From an uncultured Verrucomicrobiales bacterium (GTDB lineage: Bacteria > Verrucomicrobiota > Verrucomicrobiia > Verrucomicrobiales > Akkermansiaceae): a stretch of DNA of 64,000 nt. The DNA is taken from positions 1-64,000 of the forward strand of contig CALFBI010000006.1 in assembly GCA_937951675.1 (NCBI GenBank), read 5' to 3'. Numbering within the stretch: position 1 is the first letter of the stretch; the number at the start of each line of letters is the position of its first letter. A program made the position numbers and the translations under genes. A model generated the notes under the pieces. The model saw only the letters and a program-made list of their open reading frames with translations. It had not been told where the DNA came from and made no database searches. Of this stretch, positions 1 through 9,078 are shown piece after piece.

Positions 1-114
1 AAAACTCTTTACGCAACAAAAATGGAACCAGCCTACACCAGAGCAGAAAAAGGCCTTGATTTAAAAGTCATGACCCATGCGGTCGAACAAATTTACCTCA
101 AAGCCCTTCAATAA
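1..114 (+). CDS. 3' end of a gene cut by the window edge, unidentified
   Basis: An open frame runs from the first base to a TAA stop at 112-114 and encodes the last 37 residues of a protein, ending in THAVEQIYLKALQ. The fragment is amphipathic and helix-like and has no motif I recognise. About 60 bases separate its stop from the promoter of the next gene, so the two are probably not one transcript. I assign no function. Confidence 0.55.
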   Translation, partial: KTLYATKMEPAYTRAEKGLDLKVMTHAVEQIYLKALQ

Positions 115-174
115 AGAGCATTCTCACTTTCTTTTAATCAACGTTGTAGACGTTCCTGCGAACCGTTTTAGAAA

Positions 175-203
175 TTGACTTTTGGAAAATAAGATATTTT
201 ATA
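175..203 (+). promoter_or_regulatory. sigma70-type promoter of the PEP-CTERM gene
   Basis: TTGACT (175-180) is separated by 17 bases from TTTATA (198-203), close to the housekeeping consensus. Transcription would start near 210, only a few bases before the ATG at 213. No Shine-Dalgarno sequence precedes that ATG, so the message may be almost leaderless. Confidence 0.6.
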
Positions 204-212
204 TTTCAAGTT

Positions 213-1115
213 ATGACCCCTTTAACTTTTTCACTACAAGCAACAGCCTTACTTTTCTTATCTATCCCCGCTTATAGTGCCATTATTTGGAATGGCGCTT
301 CTGGCAGCTACACTGGTGGGTCTGAAAATGGTAATGCCGTTTTACAAAGTAATACGGCACCTACTCCTACGACCACAGCTTCTGGCTATCAAAATGTTGC
401 TGTTAATGCCACTGACCCTCATACTTTCAGAACCTACAATGGAGCTGACTTAACCCTGACTCATTCTTTGAGTATTACAGATTCAATGGGAAATGCGGTA
501 TTAGTAAACAATTTACGTCTAAGCACTAGAGGCCAGCTGACCAGCCTCACACTAGCAAGCTCCATTGCAGCTGGAGAACGTTTAAATTTTAACTTTACTT
601 TCGACCGCCCCATCGGAACCTTTGAGACACCTGGAAATGCTAATCCTGTCACTGGCACCAATGCTCAATTCTCTTCCCGATTTTTAGCTATTAACCTTGG
701 TTCCGCTATTTATGATGATGTCATTTACCGTTTCTCAAACTCAGCTTCGCCGGTAGCGCCAGCTGGAGAAACGCCTGGGGCTTGGGATTACTCTACGGCT
801 ATCAACCCTAGTGGAGCTACGAATACTGGACGTTCTATCTCAGGAGCTTTTAACGAAACGGTTGACTTGTCTTTCGTCGGAAGAACGCCTGGAGACGTCT
901 TAAGAGCTGCTATCCGCGACGATAACTCGCCTACTAACACTAGTAATTTCACCAACGCATTCACTTGGACTCTTATTGCAGGAGCTGAAGATATTCCGGT
1001 AGGCACGAATTTCAATTTCACTCTCGATGGCACCCCTGTTCCTGAGCCAACCGGTCATACTTTGCTTATGCTAAGCGGCCTTCTTCTTTTATCGAAAAGA
1101 AAGCGCAACGCCTAG
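213..1115 (+). CDS. secreted PEP-CTERM sorting-domain protein
   Basis: A 300-residue exported protein. Residues 1-23 form a signal peptide (hydrophobic core ALLFLSIPAYSA). The middle is rich in Asn, Thr, Ser and Gly with little charge, like beta-structured surface proteins, and contains no enzyme motif I recognise. The last 25 residues are a sorting tail: PVPEPTG, a hydrophobic stretch (HTLLMLSGLLLL), then basic KRKRN. In this family the tail is recognised by an exosortase, which removes it during export and links the protein to the envelope or exopolysaccharide; no exosortase gene is in the window. It stands alone between its own promoter and a terminator. The sorting class is clear; the role of the body is unknown. 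Confidence 0.8.
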   Translation: MTPLTFSLQATALLFLSIPAYSAIIWNGASGSYTGGSENGNAVLQSNTAPTPTTTASGYQNVAVNATDPHTFRTYNGADLTLTHSLSITDSMGNAVLVNNLRLSTRGQLTSLTLASSIAAGERLNFNFTFDRPIGTFETPGNANPVTGTNAQFSSRFLAINLGSAIYDDVIYRFSNSASPVAPAGETPGAWDYSTAINPSGATNTGRSISGAFNETVDLSFVGRTPGDVLRAAIRDDNSPTNTSNFTNAFTWTLIAGAEDIPVGTNFNFTLDGTPVPEPTGHTLLMLSGLLLLSKRKRNA

Positions 1116-1157
1116 AAAAGACTCGAAACACACGTCTCACTAGAGATTTTTTCCTAT

Positions 1158-1186
1158 AAAGACCTCTCGAAAGAGAGGTCTTTTAT
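1158..1186. terminator. intrinsic terminator between convergent genes
   Basis: AAAGACCTCTC and GAGAGGTCTTT form a perfect 11-bp stem around a short loop. T-rich sequence follows on the plus strand, and a weaker T tract lies on the minus strand. It sits between the PEP-CTERM gene and the convergent glycosyltransferase gene and probably serves both. Confidence 0.75.
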
Positions 1187-2277
1187 TTTTGGTAAACGGC
1201 CAAGGTCTTGGAAAGCATTGCTGAAAGCGTAAATTGCTGATTAGACAAAGGTCGGCTCTCTGGCTTCTCCAGCGTGACTTTGATGGCCTCCACCATGCCA
1301 TCGATATCTCCTACCGCAACGCACCCTTCTGGAAAAAGAGCTTCAAGCTGTTCCTTCACTCCTCCATGCGAATAAGCGACGACTTTTTTCTTCAGCGAAA
1401 GGGCTTCTAAAGTAACTCGACCAAAGGCCTCTGGGTCTTTGGAGCAAGAGACCACCACATCTGAAACTGCCATCACTTCTTTGAGGTCTCTCCGGTGCCC
1501 GACCAAGGTGATATGATCGGTAAGCTTAGCAAGAGCCATGCTTTGCTTCAGCTCTTCAAAATATTGTGTCTTATGCGGATGAGATTCCCCAACGAGTAAT
1601 CCGTGTGCATCGACCCCCTTCGCGCGAAGTTTTTCAATCACTTGGATAAAATCCAGAGCCCCCTTCCAACGCGTCACCCGACCAGGCAAGGTTATCACAA
1701 GCTTCCCTCGTAATTGGGGGAATTTCGCCTCCCAAGTCGCCATCCAATCTGGCGAAGGAGTGAACTCTGCCGTATAAGATCCTGTATCTACTCCACGATG
1801 AATCACAGTCAACGAATCAGGATTTCTTTTCCCGTAATTCTTCAATACATACTCTTTGACACTATGTGACACACAAATGACCTCCTCCCCTTTCGTCATC
1901 ACCTTTGAGTAACCATTCACCGAATAGAACCCATGCACGGTGGTAATCAACTTTGGGCGCTGTTCCTTAGGCAATCTTTTCCAAGCAAGGTAAGCTAACC
2001 AAGCTGGGAGACGTGATCTGAGATGTAAGATATCTGGTTCTTCTTCTTTAAAAACCTGAACGAGCTTTCGCACCTGCTTGAGAGAAGAAAGCGCTTTTTT
2101 ATGAACCGGTAATGTCAAATGCCGACCGCCCTCTTTCTCAAACTGGCTGACTAACCGCCCCCCATTCGAAATCACGATGGACTCATGCCCTTGATCCACT
2201 AAGTATTTTGAAACTTCTAAGGTTCCTCGTTCAACCCCTCCAGAGTTAAGTTCAGGTAGTATTTGAATGACCTTCAT
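1183..2277 (-). CDS. GT4-family glycosyltransferase
   Basis: A retaining GT-B glycosyltransferase of family 4, about 364 residues. The N-terminal Rossmann domain opens with [16 protein letters not shown], the acceptor-side glycine loop typical of GT4 enzymes. The C-terminal domain carries [10 protein letters not shown] and the donor-site E-x7-E motif in [13 protein letters not shown]. The ATG at 2277 gives a four-base ATGA overlap with the stop of the upstream ELM1 gene, which argues for translational coupling and against the start three codons further up. It probably adds a sugar to a lipid-linked surface glycan (LPS core or similar); donor and acceptor cannot be read from the sequence. Confidence 0.85.
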   Translation of the reverse strand: MKVIQILPELNSGGVERGTLEVSKYLVDQGHESIVISNGGRLVSQFEKEGGRHLTLPVHKKALSSLKQVRKLVQVFKEEEPDILHLRSRLPAWLAYLAWKRLPKEQRPKLITTVHGFYSVNGYSKVMTKGEEVICVSHSVKEYVLKNYGKRNPDSLTVIHRGVDTGSYTAEFTPSPDWMATWEAKFPQLRGKLVITLPGRVTRWKGALDFIQVIEKLRAKGVDAHGLLVGESHPHKTQYFEELKQSMALAKLTDHITLVGHRRDLKEVMAVSDVVVSCSKDPEAFGRVTLEALSLKKKVVAYSHGGVKEQLEALFPEGCVAVGDIDGMVEAIKVTLEKPESRPLSNQQFTLSAMLSKTLAVYQK

Positions 2278-3215
2278 GAAAACCAATTTTGTTTCAAATA
2301 GTGCGCAGCTCGTTGTGCTTCTTGCAAGGGAAGAACCTTCCTAGAAGAATCTTGAGGGCCTTCATTCTCGTTCAACAAAATAAAGTTACCGGATTCTACC
2401 AACTTCGCGAGTCCCTGACTCACTCTTCCTTTTTTAAGCTGCTCCCCAGGATCAATAAGGCCGACTCTAGCGCCAGAGGAAAGGGCTTCATAAACCATCG
2501 ATGCTGAGTCTTTCGTCACCCAGATTTCGATGGCCTGGCTCATTTGAAATGGAAGCCACTCCGGAGACACTTGATCCCAAGGGAAAAACTCTACCTGAGC
2601 GAGTTGCTCGTTTACTTTTCTTAAAAACGACTTCGGGGTGCGACGCGAATTCGTCAACAAGACAGGACATTCAGTCGCTTCGCTGATTTTTTTCACCTGG
2701 TCCACCACTTGCTCGTCATTAAATCGATATTCTTTCGAGCTTCCTCCTAAGAGAACTAATACTTTTTTCCGGTTCTCGACCAAGCTCGGCTGCACCAAAT
2801 TCATCACCCCTTTGGTAAAAAACACATTTGTCTTAGCTCTCAGGCTTGGAGTCTCGTCATGATCCGGAATCAAACAGAGATCAAAACATCTCAAAGGGAG
2901 ACTAGGCTTCATAATGACAACCCCTTTGGTTTTCAACCATCGTTTCGCCCAAAGAATCTTACCATGAGTGCGATGCCCTGCTCCCACAATAAGGTCAGGC
3001 CTCTGCTCTCTTTTTTGGCAAACCCTCACCAACTTCTTAAAAAAAGCACCCTTTGATAAGGACAACACTTCCGTCTGAACCGGGATGATTTTGTTTAATT
3101 CACCCAGTAACGCCCGAGATTGATTTTCGTGACCTCGTTTTTGGTCAGAAATAATCCACGCTCGAATCTCTGTAGGCTGCTTGCTGATAACAAGGATTAT
3201 GCCGAACTTCCGCAA
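2274..3215 (-). CDS. ELM1-family protein (DUF1022-like, GT-B fold)
   Basis: About 313 residues resembling the bacterial ELM1 family, named after a plant mitochondrial fission factor. The conserved core starts at [18 protein letters not shown] and continues with [24 protein letters not shown] and the late block [14 protein letters not shown]. The layout, with a glycine-rich turn between halves, recalls GT-B glycosyltransferases, and bacterial members often sit beside LPS-type glycosyltransferase genes, as here. The assigned start is a TTG; no in-frame ATG lies before the conserved core. The gene overlaps the downstream GT4 gene by four bases and diverges from the sugar-nucleotide operon. Its biochemical activity is not established for bacterial members, so a glycosyltransferase role is inference. 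Confidence 0.75.
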   Translation of the reverse strand: MRKFGIILVISKQPTEIRAWIISDQKRGHENQSRALLGELNKIIPVQTEVLSLSKGAFFKKLVRVCQKREQRPDLIVGAGHRTHGKILWAKRWLKTKGVVIMKPSLPLRCFDLCLIPDHDETPSLRAKTNVFFTKGVMNLVQPSLVENRKKVLVLLGGSSKEYRFNDEQVVDQVKKISEATECPVLLTNSRRTPKSFLRKVNEQLAQVEFFPWDQVSPEWLPFQMSQAIEIWVTKDSASMVYEALSSGARVGLIDPGEQLKKGRVSQGLAKLVESGNFILLNENEGPQDSSRKVLPLQEAQRAAHYLKQNWFS

Positions 3216-3311
3216 AGCTCCAACGAAAAAGAAGATGAGATCAAGAGAGATTCTCTCCAGCTGACTCTTTCAGCATTGATTACAAAGGCTCCTTCTGATG
3301 GGTTATTACCC

Positions 3312-4127
3312 ATGATGGATCGTCTCATTCTTACCGCTGGTGGCACAGGTCACCGAGACCTATTGAGCCAGCACCTCGTTAGCGCGGATGGAGAAAAAAC
3401 AACGGTCTTACAAATCATTCTTCAAGAAGCTGCCCAAGCCGGGATCAAGTCTATTGGAGTTGTGGTGCGACCTGAAGACCTCGCCTCTCTTGAGCAATCT
3501 TTAAACGCCCCTCCTGTGGCCGTTGAGTTTATTCCTCAGCATGAGCCCAAAGGGTCTGCTCACGCGATTACTTGTGCGAGTCAATTTGTTGGCTCAGAAC
3601 CTTTCTTCATTCTTTATGGCGATCACCTACTTCTGAACTTAACAGAGACAATTACGCAATTAAGAACACAGTATCAGCAGTATCAATGCTGCCTTAGCAC
3701 TGTAAACCTGACTCACGAAAGAGATATTCGACACTTTGGGGTTATCGGAGGGGAAAGGCTTCCAGAACAAGATAATCTCTATCATGTCTCTACTATTTTA
3801 GAAAAGCCTTCTCCCACTCAGGCCGAAAGCGAACTTTGGATTCCTGGGCTCCGGCAAGGCTACTATCTAGCATTCCACGGGCTTCATTTGCTCACTCCAT
3901 CCGCTTTTCTACAACTGCAATCCATGGTGGAGCAAAAACCCGACCTTATCATCGGGGATGGCCTTTCTCAAATCTTGAGCGACGAAAAACTCCTCGGGGT
4001 CGAAGCCCCTAGTGACCGGATCGATCTCGGCGAAAAATACGGGCTCTTAAAGGCTCAACTTGCACTCTCCTTGAAAGGTAAAGATCGTGATACGATTCTC
4101 CAAGAAGTGATCCGCCTTCTGAAATAA
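3312..4127 (+). CDS. sugar-phosphate nucleotidyltransferase (GalU/RfbA-like)
   Basis: A 271-residue nucleotidyltransferase of the NTP_transferase fold. The start ATGATGGATCG at 3312 puts RLILTAGGTGHRD near the N-terminus, where the nucleotide-binding G-G-T-G loop belongs. Further blocks are EPKGSAHAI (base-binding region), FFILYGDHLL (metal-binding Asp in the L/YGD motif), HFGVI, ILEKP and DGLSQIL. The frame stays open upstream to 3120, but that part runs antisense to the ELM1 gene and is not conserved-looking. It is the first gene of an operon with the kinase/pyrophosphorylase fusion and galE. A glucose-1-phosphate or related substrate is likely; whether UTP or dTTP is used is not readable. 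Confidence 0.7.
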   Translation: MMDRLILTAGGTGHRDLLSQHLVSADGEKTTVLQIILQEAAQAGIKSIGVVVRPEDLASLEQSLNAPPVAVEFIPQHEPKGSAHAITCASQFVGSEPFFILYGDHLLLNLTETITQLRTQYQQYQCCLSTVNLTHERDIRHFGVIGGERLPEQDNLYHVSTILEKPSPTQAESELWIPGLRQGYYLAFHGLHLLTPSAFLQLQSMVEQKPDLIIGDGLSQILSDEKLLGVEAPSDRIDLGEKYGLLKAQLALSLKGKDRDTILQEVIRLLK

Positions 4128-4149
4128 TATCACGTTGTTTTTTCGCCCT

Positions 4150-7100
4150 ATGAACCCATTCATTGAGACCATCACTTCCCCTAAAGCAGAAGTCAGAAAC
4201 CGCTCTTTTGAGTCTCTGAGCTCAGGGCTTTCTAGTCATAAACTCTTAGCGGGCTGTAGTGACCTCGAACAGTTTCGCCACCAAACGACTAATCTTTACG
4301 AAAAGGTTCGGGCCCTTTTTTTTCTCTCGCAACTTTACAAGCATTCTCTTTGTGAAACGAATGAGATTCCTGAAATAGGCTATTTACCTCCTGCCGCCAT
4401 GAAAGCCCTCCTCGCACGGGAGTTCGAAAATTCGATTCAGTCTTTTCTTCAAGCAGGATCCCAGTCTGGTATGAACCACTCTATTGCGAGTGCATTAGGA
4501 AGTGCTTATCAGCAGCTTGGCTTCCAAACTCTAGCAGACCAAGTGAAGAAAAGTGTGCGATCAATCAGAGGAAATCAATGGATGTTTCGCACCGGGCATG
4601 CTAACGACCACCCTCTTCGGATTGACTCAACCTTACTCAAGAGAGAACAAACTTCTTATCCTGTTTTAAGAGAACAAACTCCGGTCCGAATGGATCTCAC
4701 CCATAGTTGTTGGAGTGATGTTTTCTTTCTCGGCATGGATAACCCCGAGGGAGCCAAAGTCATCAACATCTCAGTAGACCTTGCTGTTCGAGGCCAACAT
4801 GAGACTCCAGAGCCACCGATCTCGGCTTACTTCCGTATTATTGACCGCCCTGTCATTAGATTGGTAAGTATCGACCTTGAAACTCAAGCCGATGTTGCCA
4901 GCCTCGAGGAACTTTTTGATTTTGGCCGCGACTACCTAGGCCTCCTCAAAGCGGCCATTATCGCCTCCGGATTCATCCCCCCAGGAATGGAAGGATCAGG
5001 ACAATCTCTTGAACAAGTATTAGAAACATTAATCGGACCAGGACTTGGCTTCGAGCTCGTCAGCCACGTCAATAATATCCCGAAGGGAAGCCGCCTTGCC
5101 GTGAGCACTAATCTCCTGGCCGCTATGATCGGCGTCTGCATGCGTGCTACGAAGCAAACTCAATCGTTAGAAGGTTCCCTCGTCGAAACTGAACGCCGAC
5201 TCCTTTTAGCTCGCTCTATCCTAGGCGAATGGATTGGCGGATCTGGTGGAGGATGGCAAGATTCAGGTGGGGTCTGGCCTGGCATCAAAACCATTTCTGG
5301 GGTCTGCGCCAAGGAGGGTGACATAGAGCACGGACTTTCACGCGGACGGCTCATGCCTCAACACCACGTTCTTACCGAAGATGAAATCCCGACTCATTCA
5401 CGGAAAGCGCTCGAAGACAGTCTTATCATTGTGCATGGTGGAATGGCGAGCAATGTTGGCCCCGTTCTAGAAATGGTCACTGAGAAATACTTACTTCGCT
5501 GCGAAAAAGAAACAGCTGCTCGAGCTCAATCTCTCGAATACTATGAGCGCATTTTAACAGCGCTTCGAACGGGCAATATGAAAGAGCTAGGTGCCATTAC
5601 GAGCGAAAACTTTGAAGGCCCCATTCAGACTATTATTCCTTGGGCTAGTAATGGCTTCACCGAAACATTAATTCAAAGAGTCAAAGAAAAGTTAGGATCT
5701 CATTATTGGGGGTTTTGGATGCTCGGAGGAATCTCTGGAGGAGGAATGGGGTTCATCGTGGAACCGACGCAAAAAAAAGCAGCTCTCAACCAAATTCACG
5801 ACATCATCCTCGCCGTTAAAAAAGAGCTTTCATCCTCTCTCCCTTTTGCGATGGAACCTGTTGTCTACGACTTTGCCATTAACGAAAAAGGCACGCGCGC
5901 TGAGCTCACTTCTGATCATACCATTTGCCCTTCATACTACCTATTTAGACTCCCCTCTTTACTCAAAAAAAATCATCAAGACTTATCTCCCTGCGAACGC
6001 TCCGAAATTCAAAAAATCGCGGAGGCTTGCCAACATGATCAAGACTACCAAAAAGTCAGCTCACAACTCATCGAGCGCCTTTTACCTTCTTCTCAAAACC
6101 AAAAGTCTGATGACCAAACCCACCTTACGCAGCTTCTGCAAGCAAATGGTTTCGATCCTTCCGAACATGAAAGAACACGGCAAGATTTACAATCGGGTAA
6201 AATAGGACTCTCTCAAAATAGGTTAGCTGCCAATACCCTTATTGAAGATGTTCTTGCTCAAGATTTACTACACGAAGCGGCTTGGAAGCAACAAAATGAA
6301 GCCTCTGAAACCTCACACCTAGGGGCGAAGGCAATTCAGGAAGGACAAGTGGCCGTTCTTACGCTCGCGGCGGGCGCAGGAAGCCGGTGGACAGACGGGG
6401 CTGGGATCGTCAAAGGAATCCATCCTTTTTGTAAATTCGACGGGAAACACCGCTCTTTTCTTGAGGTGCATCTCGCCAAAGACCAAAAAACCAATACTTC
6501 TTACCAAGGGGCACTCCCTCACATCTTTACCACAAGCTACCTCACCCACGAAGCGATCTCCGAACAACTCCTTAAGAATAAAAACTACGGATACAGCGGA
6601 AACATCTACCTCTCCAAGGGGCAATCCATCGGCCTCCGCATGATACCAACCGAGCGAGACCTTCGCTTTGCCTGGGAACAAAGCGCCCAGCAACAACTTG
6701 ATGGGCAAGAGCAAAAAATGCTCAAGAGTGTCAGAGAAGCCCTGATTCGCTGGTCCAAACAATCTGGAGAAGGATCTGACTATACCGCTAATCTCCCCGA
6801 GCAATGCATCCATCCCACTGGGCACTGGTATGAGTTCCCTAACCTCTTGCTCAATGGGACTCTTTCCCAGCTTTTAGAGGATCATTCTCATGTTGAGTAT
6901 TTGATGATGCACAATATCGATACACTCGGAGCAACAGTAGACCCTCATCTCCTTGGTTACTTCATCAAGAAACAAAAAACCCTCATGTATGAGGTCATCG
7001 CCCGCCAACTTGATGACCGTGGGGGCGGCCTTGCGAGAGTCAACGGGAAAGCTCAACTCGTTGAAGGAATGGCTCTCCCCCGTGAAGAAGACGAGCTCAA

Positions 7101-7467
7101 ACTAAGCTACTACAACACCGGCACAAATTGGATTCACATCGATTCCATTCTAGAAACCTTCGAACTTAGCCGGACCACTCTGCACGACACAGACGCGGTC
7201 AGAGAAGCCATCCGAAAAATGGCTTCTCGCATGCCAACTTACATCACCCTCAAAGACGTCAAGAGGCGCTGGGGACGGGGCCAGGAAGATGTTTTTCCCG
7301 TCTCCCAATTCGAACGCATCTGGGGAGATATGACTACGATCTGCTCAACGGAATACGTTCATGTAAACCGTCGCAGAGGCGTCCAACTTAAGGATCAGGC
7401 CGCTCTTGATGACTGGAAACAGTTCGACTACCCGCATTTAATTCAACACCTCCAATTCAATTCATGA
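4150..7467 (+). CDS. fusion of fucokinase-like GHMP kinase and UDP-sugar pyrophosphorylase
   Basis: A 1,105-residue protein with two catalytic parts. Residues 1-150 are helical and unrecognised. Residues about 150-640 form a GHMP kinase of the L-fucokinase class: an ATP loop at 308-322 (PKGSRLAVSTN), the signature GGGWQDSGGVWPGIK at about 366-380, and a C-terminal GGISGGGMGF at 526-535. Residues about 735-1100 form a UGPase-type uridylyltransferase: LTLAAGAGSRW at the start and NIDTLGATVD at about 922-931, the counterpart of the NSDNLGAT motif. The predicted product phosphorylates a free sugar at C1 and then makes the UDP sugar. Bacteroides Fkp fuses similar activities in the opposite order and with GTP. 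The ATP loop lacks the second glycine and paired serines of typical members. The ATG at 4150 is preferred to the TTG at 4135. Its stop overlaps galE by four bases. Confidence 0.75.
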   Translation: MNPFIETITSPKAEVRNRSFESLSSGLSSHKLLAGCSDLEQFRHQTTNLYEKVRALFFLSQLYKHSLCETNEIPEIGYLPPAAMKALLAREFENSIQSFLQAGSQSGMNHSIASALGSAYQQLGFQTLADQVKKSVRSIRGNQWMFRTGHANDHPLRIDSTLLKREQTSYPVLREQTPVRMDLTHSCWSDVFFLGMDNPEGAKVINISVDLAVRGQHETPEPPISAYFRIIDRPVIRLVSIDLETQADVASLEELFDFGRDYLGLLKAAIIASGFIPPGMEGSGQSLEQVLETLIGPGLGFELVSHVNNIPKGSRLAVSTNLLAAMIGVCMRATKQTQSLEGSLVETERRLLLARSILGEWIGGSGGGWQDSGGVWPGIKTISGVCAKEGDIEHGLSRGRLMPQHHVLTEDEIPTHSRKALEDSLIIVHGGMASNVGPVLEMVTEKYLLRCEKETAARAQSLEYYERILTALRTGNMKELGAITSENFEGPIQTIIPWASNGFTETLIQRVKEKLGSHYWGFWMLGGISGGGMGFIVEPTQKKAALNQIHDIILAVKKELSSSLPFAMEPVVYDFAINEKGTRAELTSDHTICPSYYLFRLPSLLKKNHQDLSPCERSEIQKIAEACQHDQDYQKVSSQLIERLLPSSQNQKSDDQTHLTQLLQANGFDPSEHERTRQDLQSGKIGLSQNRLAANTLIEDVLAQDLLHEAAWKQQNEASETSHLGAKAIQEGQVAVLTLAAGAGSRWTDGAGIVKGIHPFCKFDGKHRSFLEVHLAKDQKTNTSYQGALPHIFTTSYLTHEAISEQLLKNKNYGYSGNIYLSKGQSIGLRMIPTERDLRFAWEQSAQQQLDGQEQKMLKSVREALIRWSKQSGEGSDYTANLPEQCIHPTGHWYEFPNLLLNGTLSQLLEDHSHVEYLMMHNIDTLGATVDPHLLGYFIKKQKTLMYEVIARQLDDRGGGLARVNGKAQLVEGMALPREEDELKLSYYNTGTNWIHIDSILETFELSRTTLHDTDAVREAIRKMASRMPTYITLKDVKRRWGRGQEDVFPVSQFERIWGDMTTICSTEYVHVNRRRGVQLKDQAALDDWKQFDYPHLIQHLQFNS

Positions 7468-8462
7468 AATCCCTCTTAGTTACAGGTGGCGCCGGCTATA
7501 TCGGATCCCACACCGTCCGTCAGCTTGTCGCGCAAGGATACCAGATTACGGTATTAGACAACCTTGCCTATGGGCACGAAGACGCGGTCGTTGATCAGCA
7601 GGTCGATTTGGTTAAGGGAAGCGTTGGTGACAGCGAATTAGTGGACCGGCTTTTCAGCGAAAAAAAGTTCGATGCCGTCATCCACTTTGCAGCCTACACC
7701 TATGTTGGAGAATCTGTTACTGACCCTCTCAAATACTATAATAATAACACCTCTGAACCGATTAAGCTCTTGCAAATCATGCAAAAGCATCAATGCCGAC
7801 GTTTTGTCTTTTCCTCGACCTGCGCCACCTATGGCGAACCTCAACAGCTGCCACTCGTAGAATCACACCCTCAAGCTCCGATCAATCCTTACGGAATGTC
7901 TAAACTCATGGTAGAGCAGGTCTTACAAGACTGCGACCACGCTTGGGGGCTCAAAAGCGCTGCTCTGCGTTACTTCAATGCCTCTGGCTGCTCGGATGAT
8001 GGAGTCATCGGGGAAGATCATGAACCCGAAACCCATCTCATTCCCCGTGTCCTGATGGCGATCACTGGAGAAATCGATAAAATTTCCGTCTTTGGCACCG
8101 ATTACGACACCGCCGACGGCACCTGCATCCGAGACTATATTCATGTTAATGATCTCGCTTCAGCACATATTAAAGCGCTCGATTTCTTAGAAAGAGAAAA
8201 TGAATCTATCCAATGCAATATCGGAACGGGAATTGGTGTTTCCGTCCAAGAAATCATCGACGCCGCAGAAAAGGTAACGGGCAAAAAAGTGCCCCTCGAA
8301 TACGGTCCACGCCGCGAAGGCGACCCTTCTAAACTCATTGCTCAACCAGACTTTGCCAAAGAAAAGCTCGGATGGGAGGCTTCTTATCTAGATGCTGAAA
8401 GTATTGTTCGCACCGCTTGGACCTGGATGAACGGGCCTCGCAAAGGACGATACGACAAATAA
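7464..8462 (+). CDS. galE: UDP-glucose 4-epimerase
   Basis: A 332-residue extended short-chain dehydrogenase that interconverts UDP-glucose and UDP-galactose, or related UDP sugars, using bound NAD. The N-terminal VTGGAGYIGSHTV is the NAD-binding glycine motif. The catalytic site is visible as SSTCATYG followed by the YGMSK pair (Tyr-x3-Lys). LRYFNASG, THLIPRVL and DGTCIRDYIHV are the classical GalE substrate-pocket blocks. Its ATG overlaps the TGA of the fusion gene (ATGA), so the two are translated together. The placement suggests that it converts the UDP sugar made by the fusion protein. Length and motifs are those of ordinary bacterial GalE. Confidence 0.93.
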   Translation: MKSLLVTGGAGYIGSHTVRQLVAQGYQITVLDNLAYGHEDAVVDQQVDLVKGSVGDSELVDRLFSEKKFDAVIHFAAYTYVGESVTDPLKYYNNNTSEPIKLLQIMQKHQCRRFVFSSTCATYGEPQQLPLVESHPQAPINPYGMSKLMVEQVLQDCDHAWGLKSAALRYFNASGCSDDGVIGEDHEPETHLIPRVLMAITGEIDKISVFGTDYDTADGTCIRDYIHVNDLASAHIKALDFLERENESIQCNIGTGIGVSVQEIIDAAEKVTGKKVPLEYGPRREGDPSKLIAQPDFAKEKLGWEASYLDAESIVRTAWTWMNGPRKGRYDK

Positions 8463-8474
8463 GAGCCTCTTTCG

Positions 8475-8996
8475 TTAAGCTTCAAGCTCTTGCTCTCGAG
8501 CTAAGAGCCAGAGCATATCACTCAACCGATTCAGAAAAAGGGTCACACTCACTGAAAGCCCTCCAAGAGCTAAGCTCTCCCGTTCAGCACGACGGGCAAT
8601 AGTCCTCGCGACGTCTAGAAAAGCGGCTAATACATTCTGCTCCTTTCCGGGACGTGCCCAGCCACGGAAGCGAATCCCCGAATCTTCCAGCTCCTTTCCC
8701 AGGCCTTCTAAATAAAGCACTTCTTGCTCTGTGACTTGCCCATACCCCTTCTCTTGATAAGTGACCCGATCTTCTGGTAAGGTCGCGACTTCCCCCATGA
8801 GAGACACCAGGTGTTTTTGAATCGTATTAAGGCACTCAACCAAGTCTCCCTCCGCATGAACCCGGCAGACCCCGATCGCCGCATTAAGCTCATCAACGGC
8901 CCCTAGAGCCACTACTCTTTGATCCGTCTTCGAGATTCTCTTTCCAAATAAAAGGTCGGTCTCTCCATCATCCCCTCTTTTCGTGGTAATACTCAT
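8475..8996 (-). CDS. PduO-type ATP:cob(I)alamin adenosyltransferase
   Basis: A 173-residue protein of the PduO/MMAB family, which transfers the adenosyl group of ATP to cob(I)alamin to make coenzyme B12. The N-terminal TKRGDDGETDLLFGKRISK is the ATP-binding block. The later TIARRAERE and FLNRLSDMLWLLAR are the conserved arginine and cobalamin-side helices, and the all-helical length fits the family. It lies convergent to galE with only about a dozen bases between the stops and divergent from queE. It has no cobalamin-synthesis neighbour, so the cell may salvage corrinoids; that is inference. Confidence 0.9.
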   Translation of the reverse strand: MSITTKRGDDGETDLLFGKRISKTDQRVVALGAVDELNAAIGVCRVHAEGDLVECLNTIQKHLVSLMGEVATLPEDRVTYQEKGYGQVTEQEVLYLEGLGKELEDSGIRFRGWARPGKEQNVLAAFLDVARTIARRAERESLALGGLSVSVTLFLNRLSDMLWLLAREQELEA

Positions 8997-9017
8997 GCTT
9001 CAAGAAGGATGGCTGCT

Positions 9018-9034
9018 TTGATTCTAAGAATCAA
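9018..9034. promoter_or_regulatory. dyad between the divergent adenosyltransferase and queE genes
   Basis: TTGATTC-TAA-GAATCAA is a 7-bp inverted repeat in the 82-base divergent intergenic space. No T tract follows on either strand, so it looks more like a protein-binding site than a terminator. The regulator is unknown. Confidence 0.35.
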
Positions 9035-9078
9035 TCAAAGGGTCGCATTTTGTCTTCTGAGGTGCTAGCCTTTGCCTC

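Noticed and set aside
3120-3311. N-terminal extension of the nucleotidyltransferase
   Set aside because: The frame is open, but it lies antisense to the ELM1 gene start and would place 64 unrelated residues before the nucleotide-binding loop.
8997-9078. Cobalamin or preQ1 riboswitch
   Set aside because: The space is only 82 bases for two divergent genes, and neither the B12-box nor a preQ1 aptamer pattern is visible.
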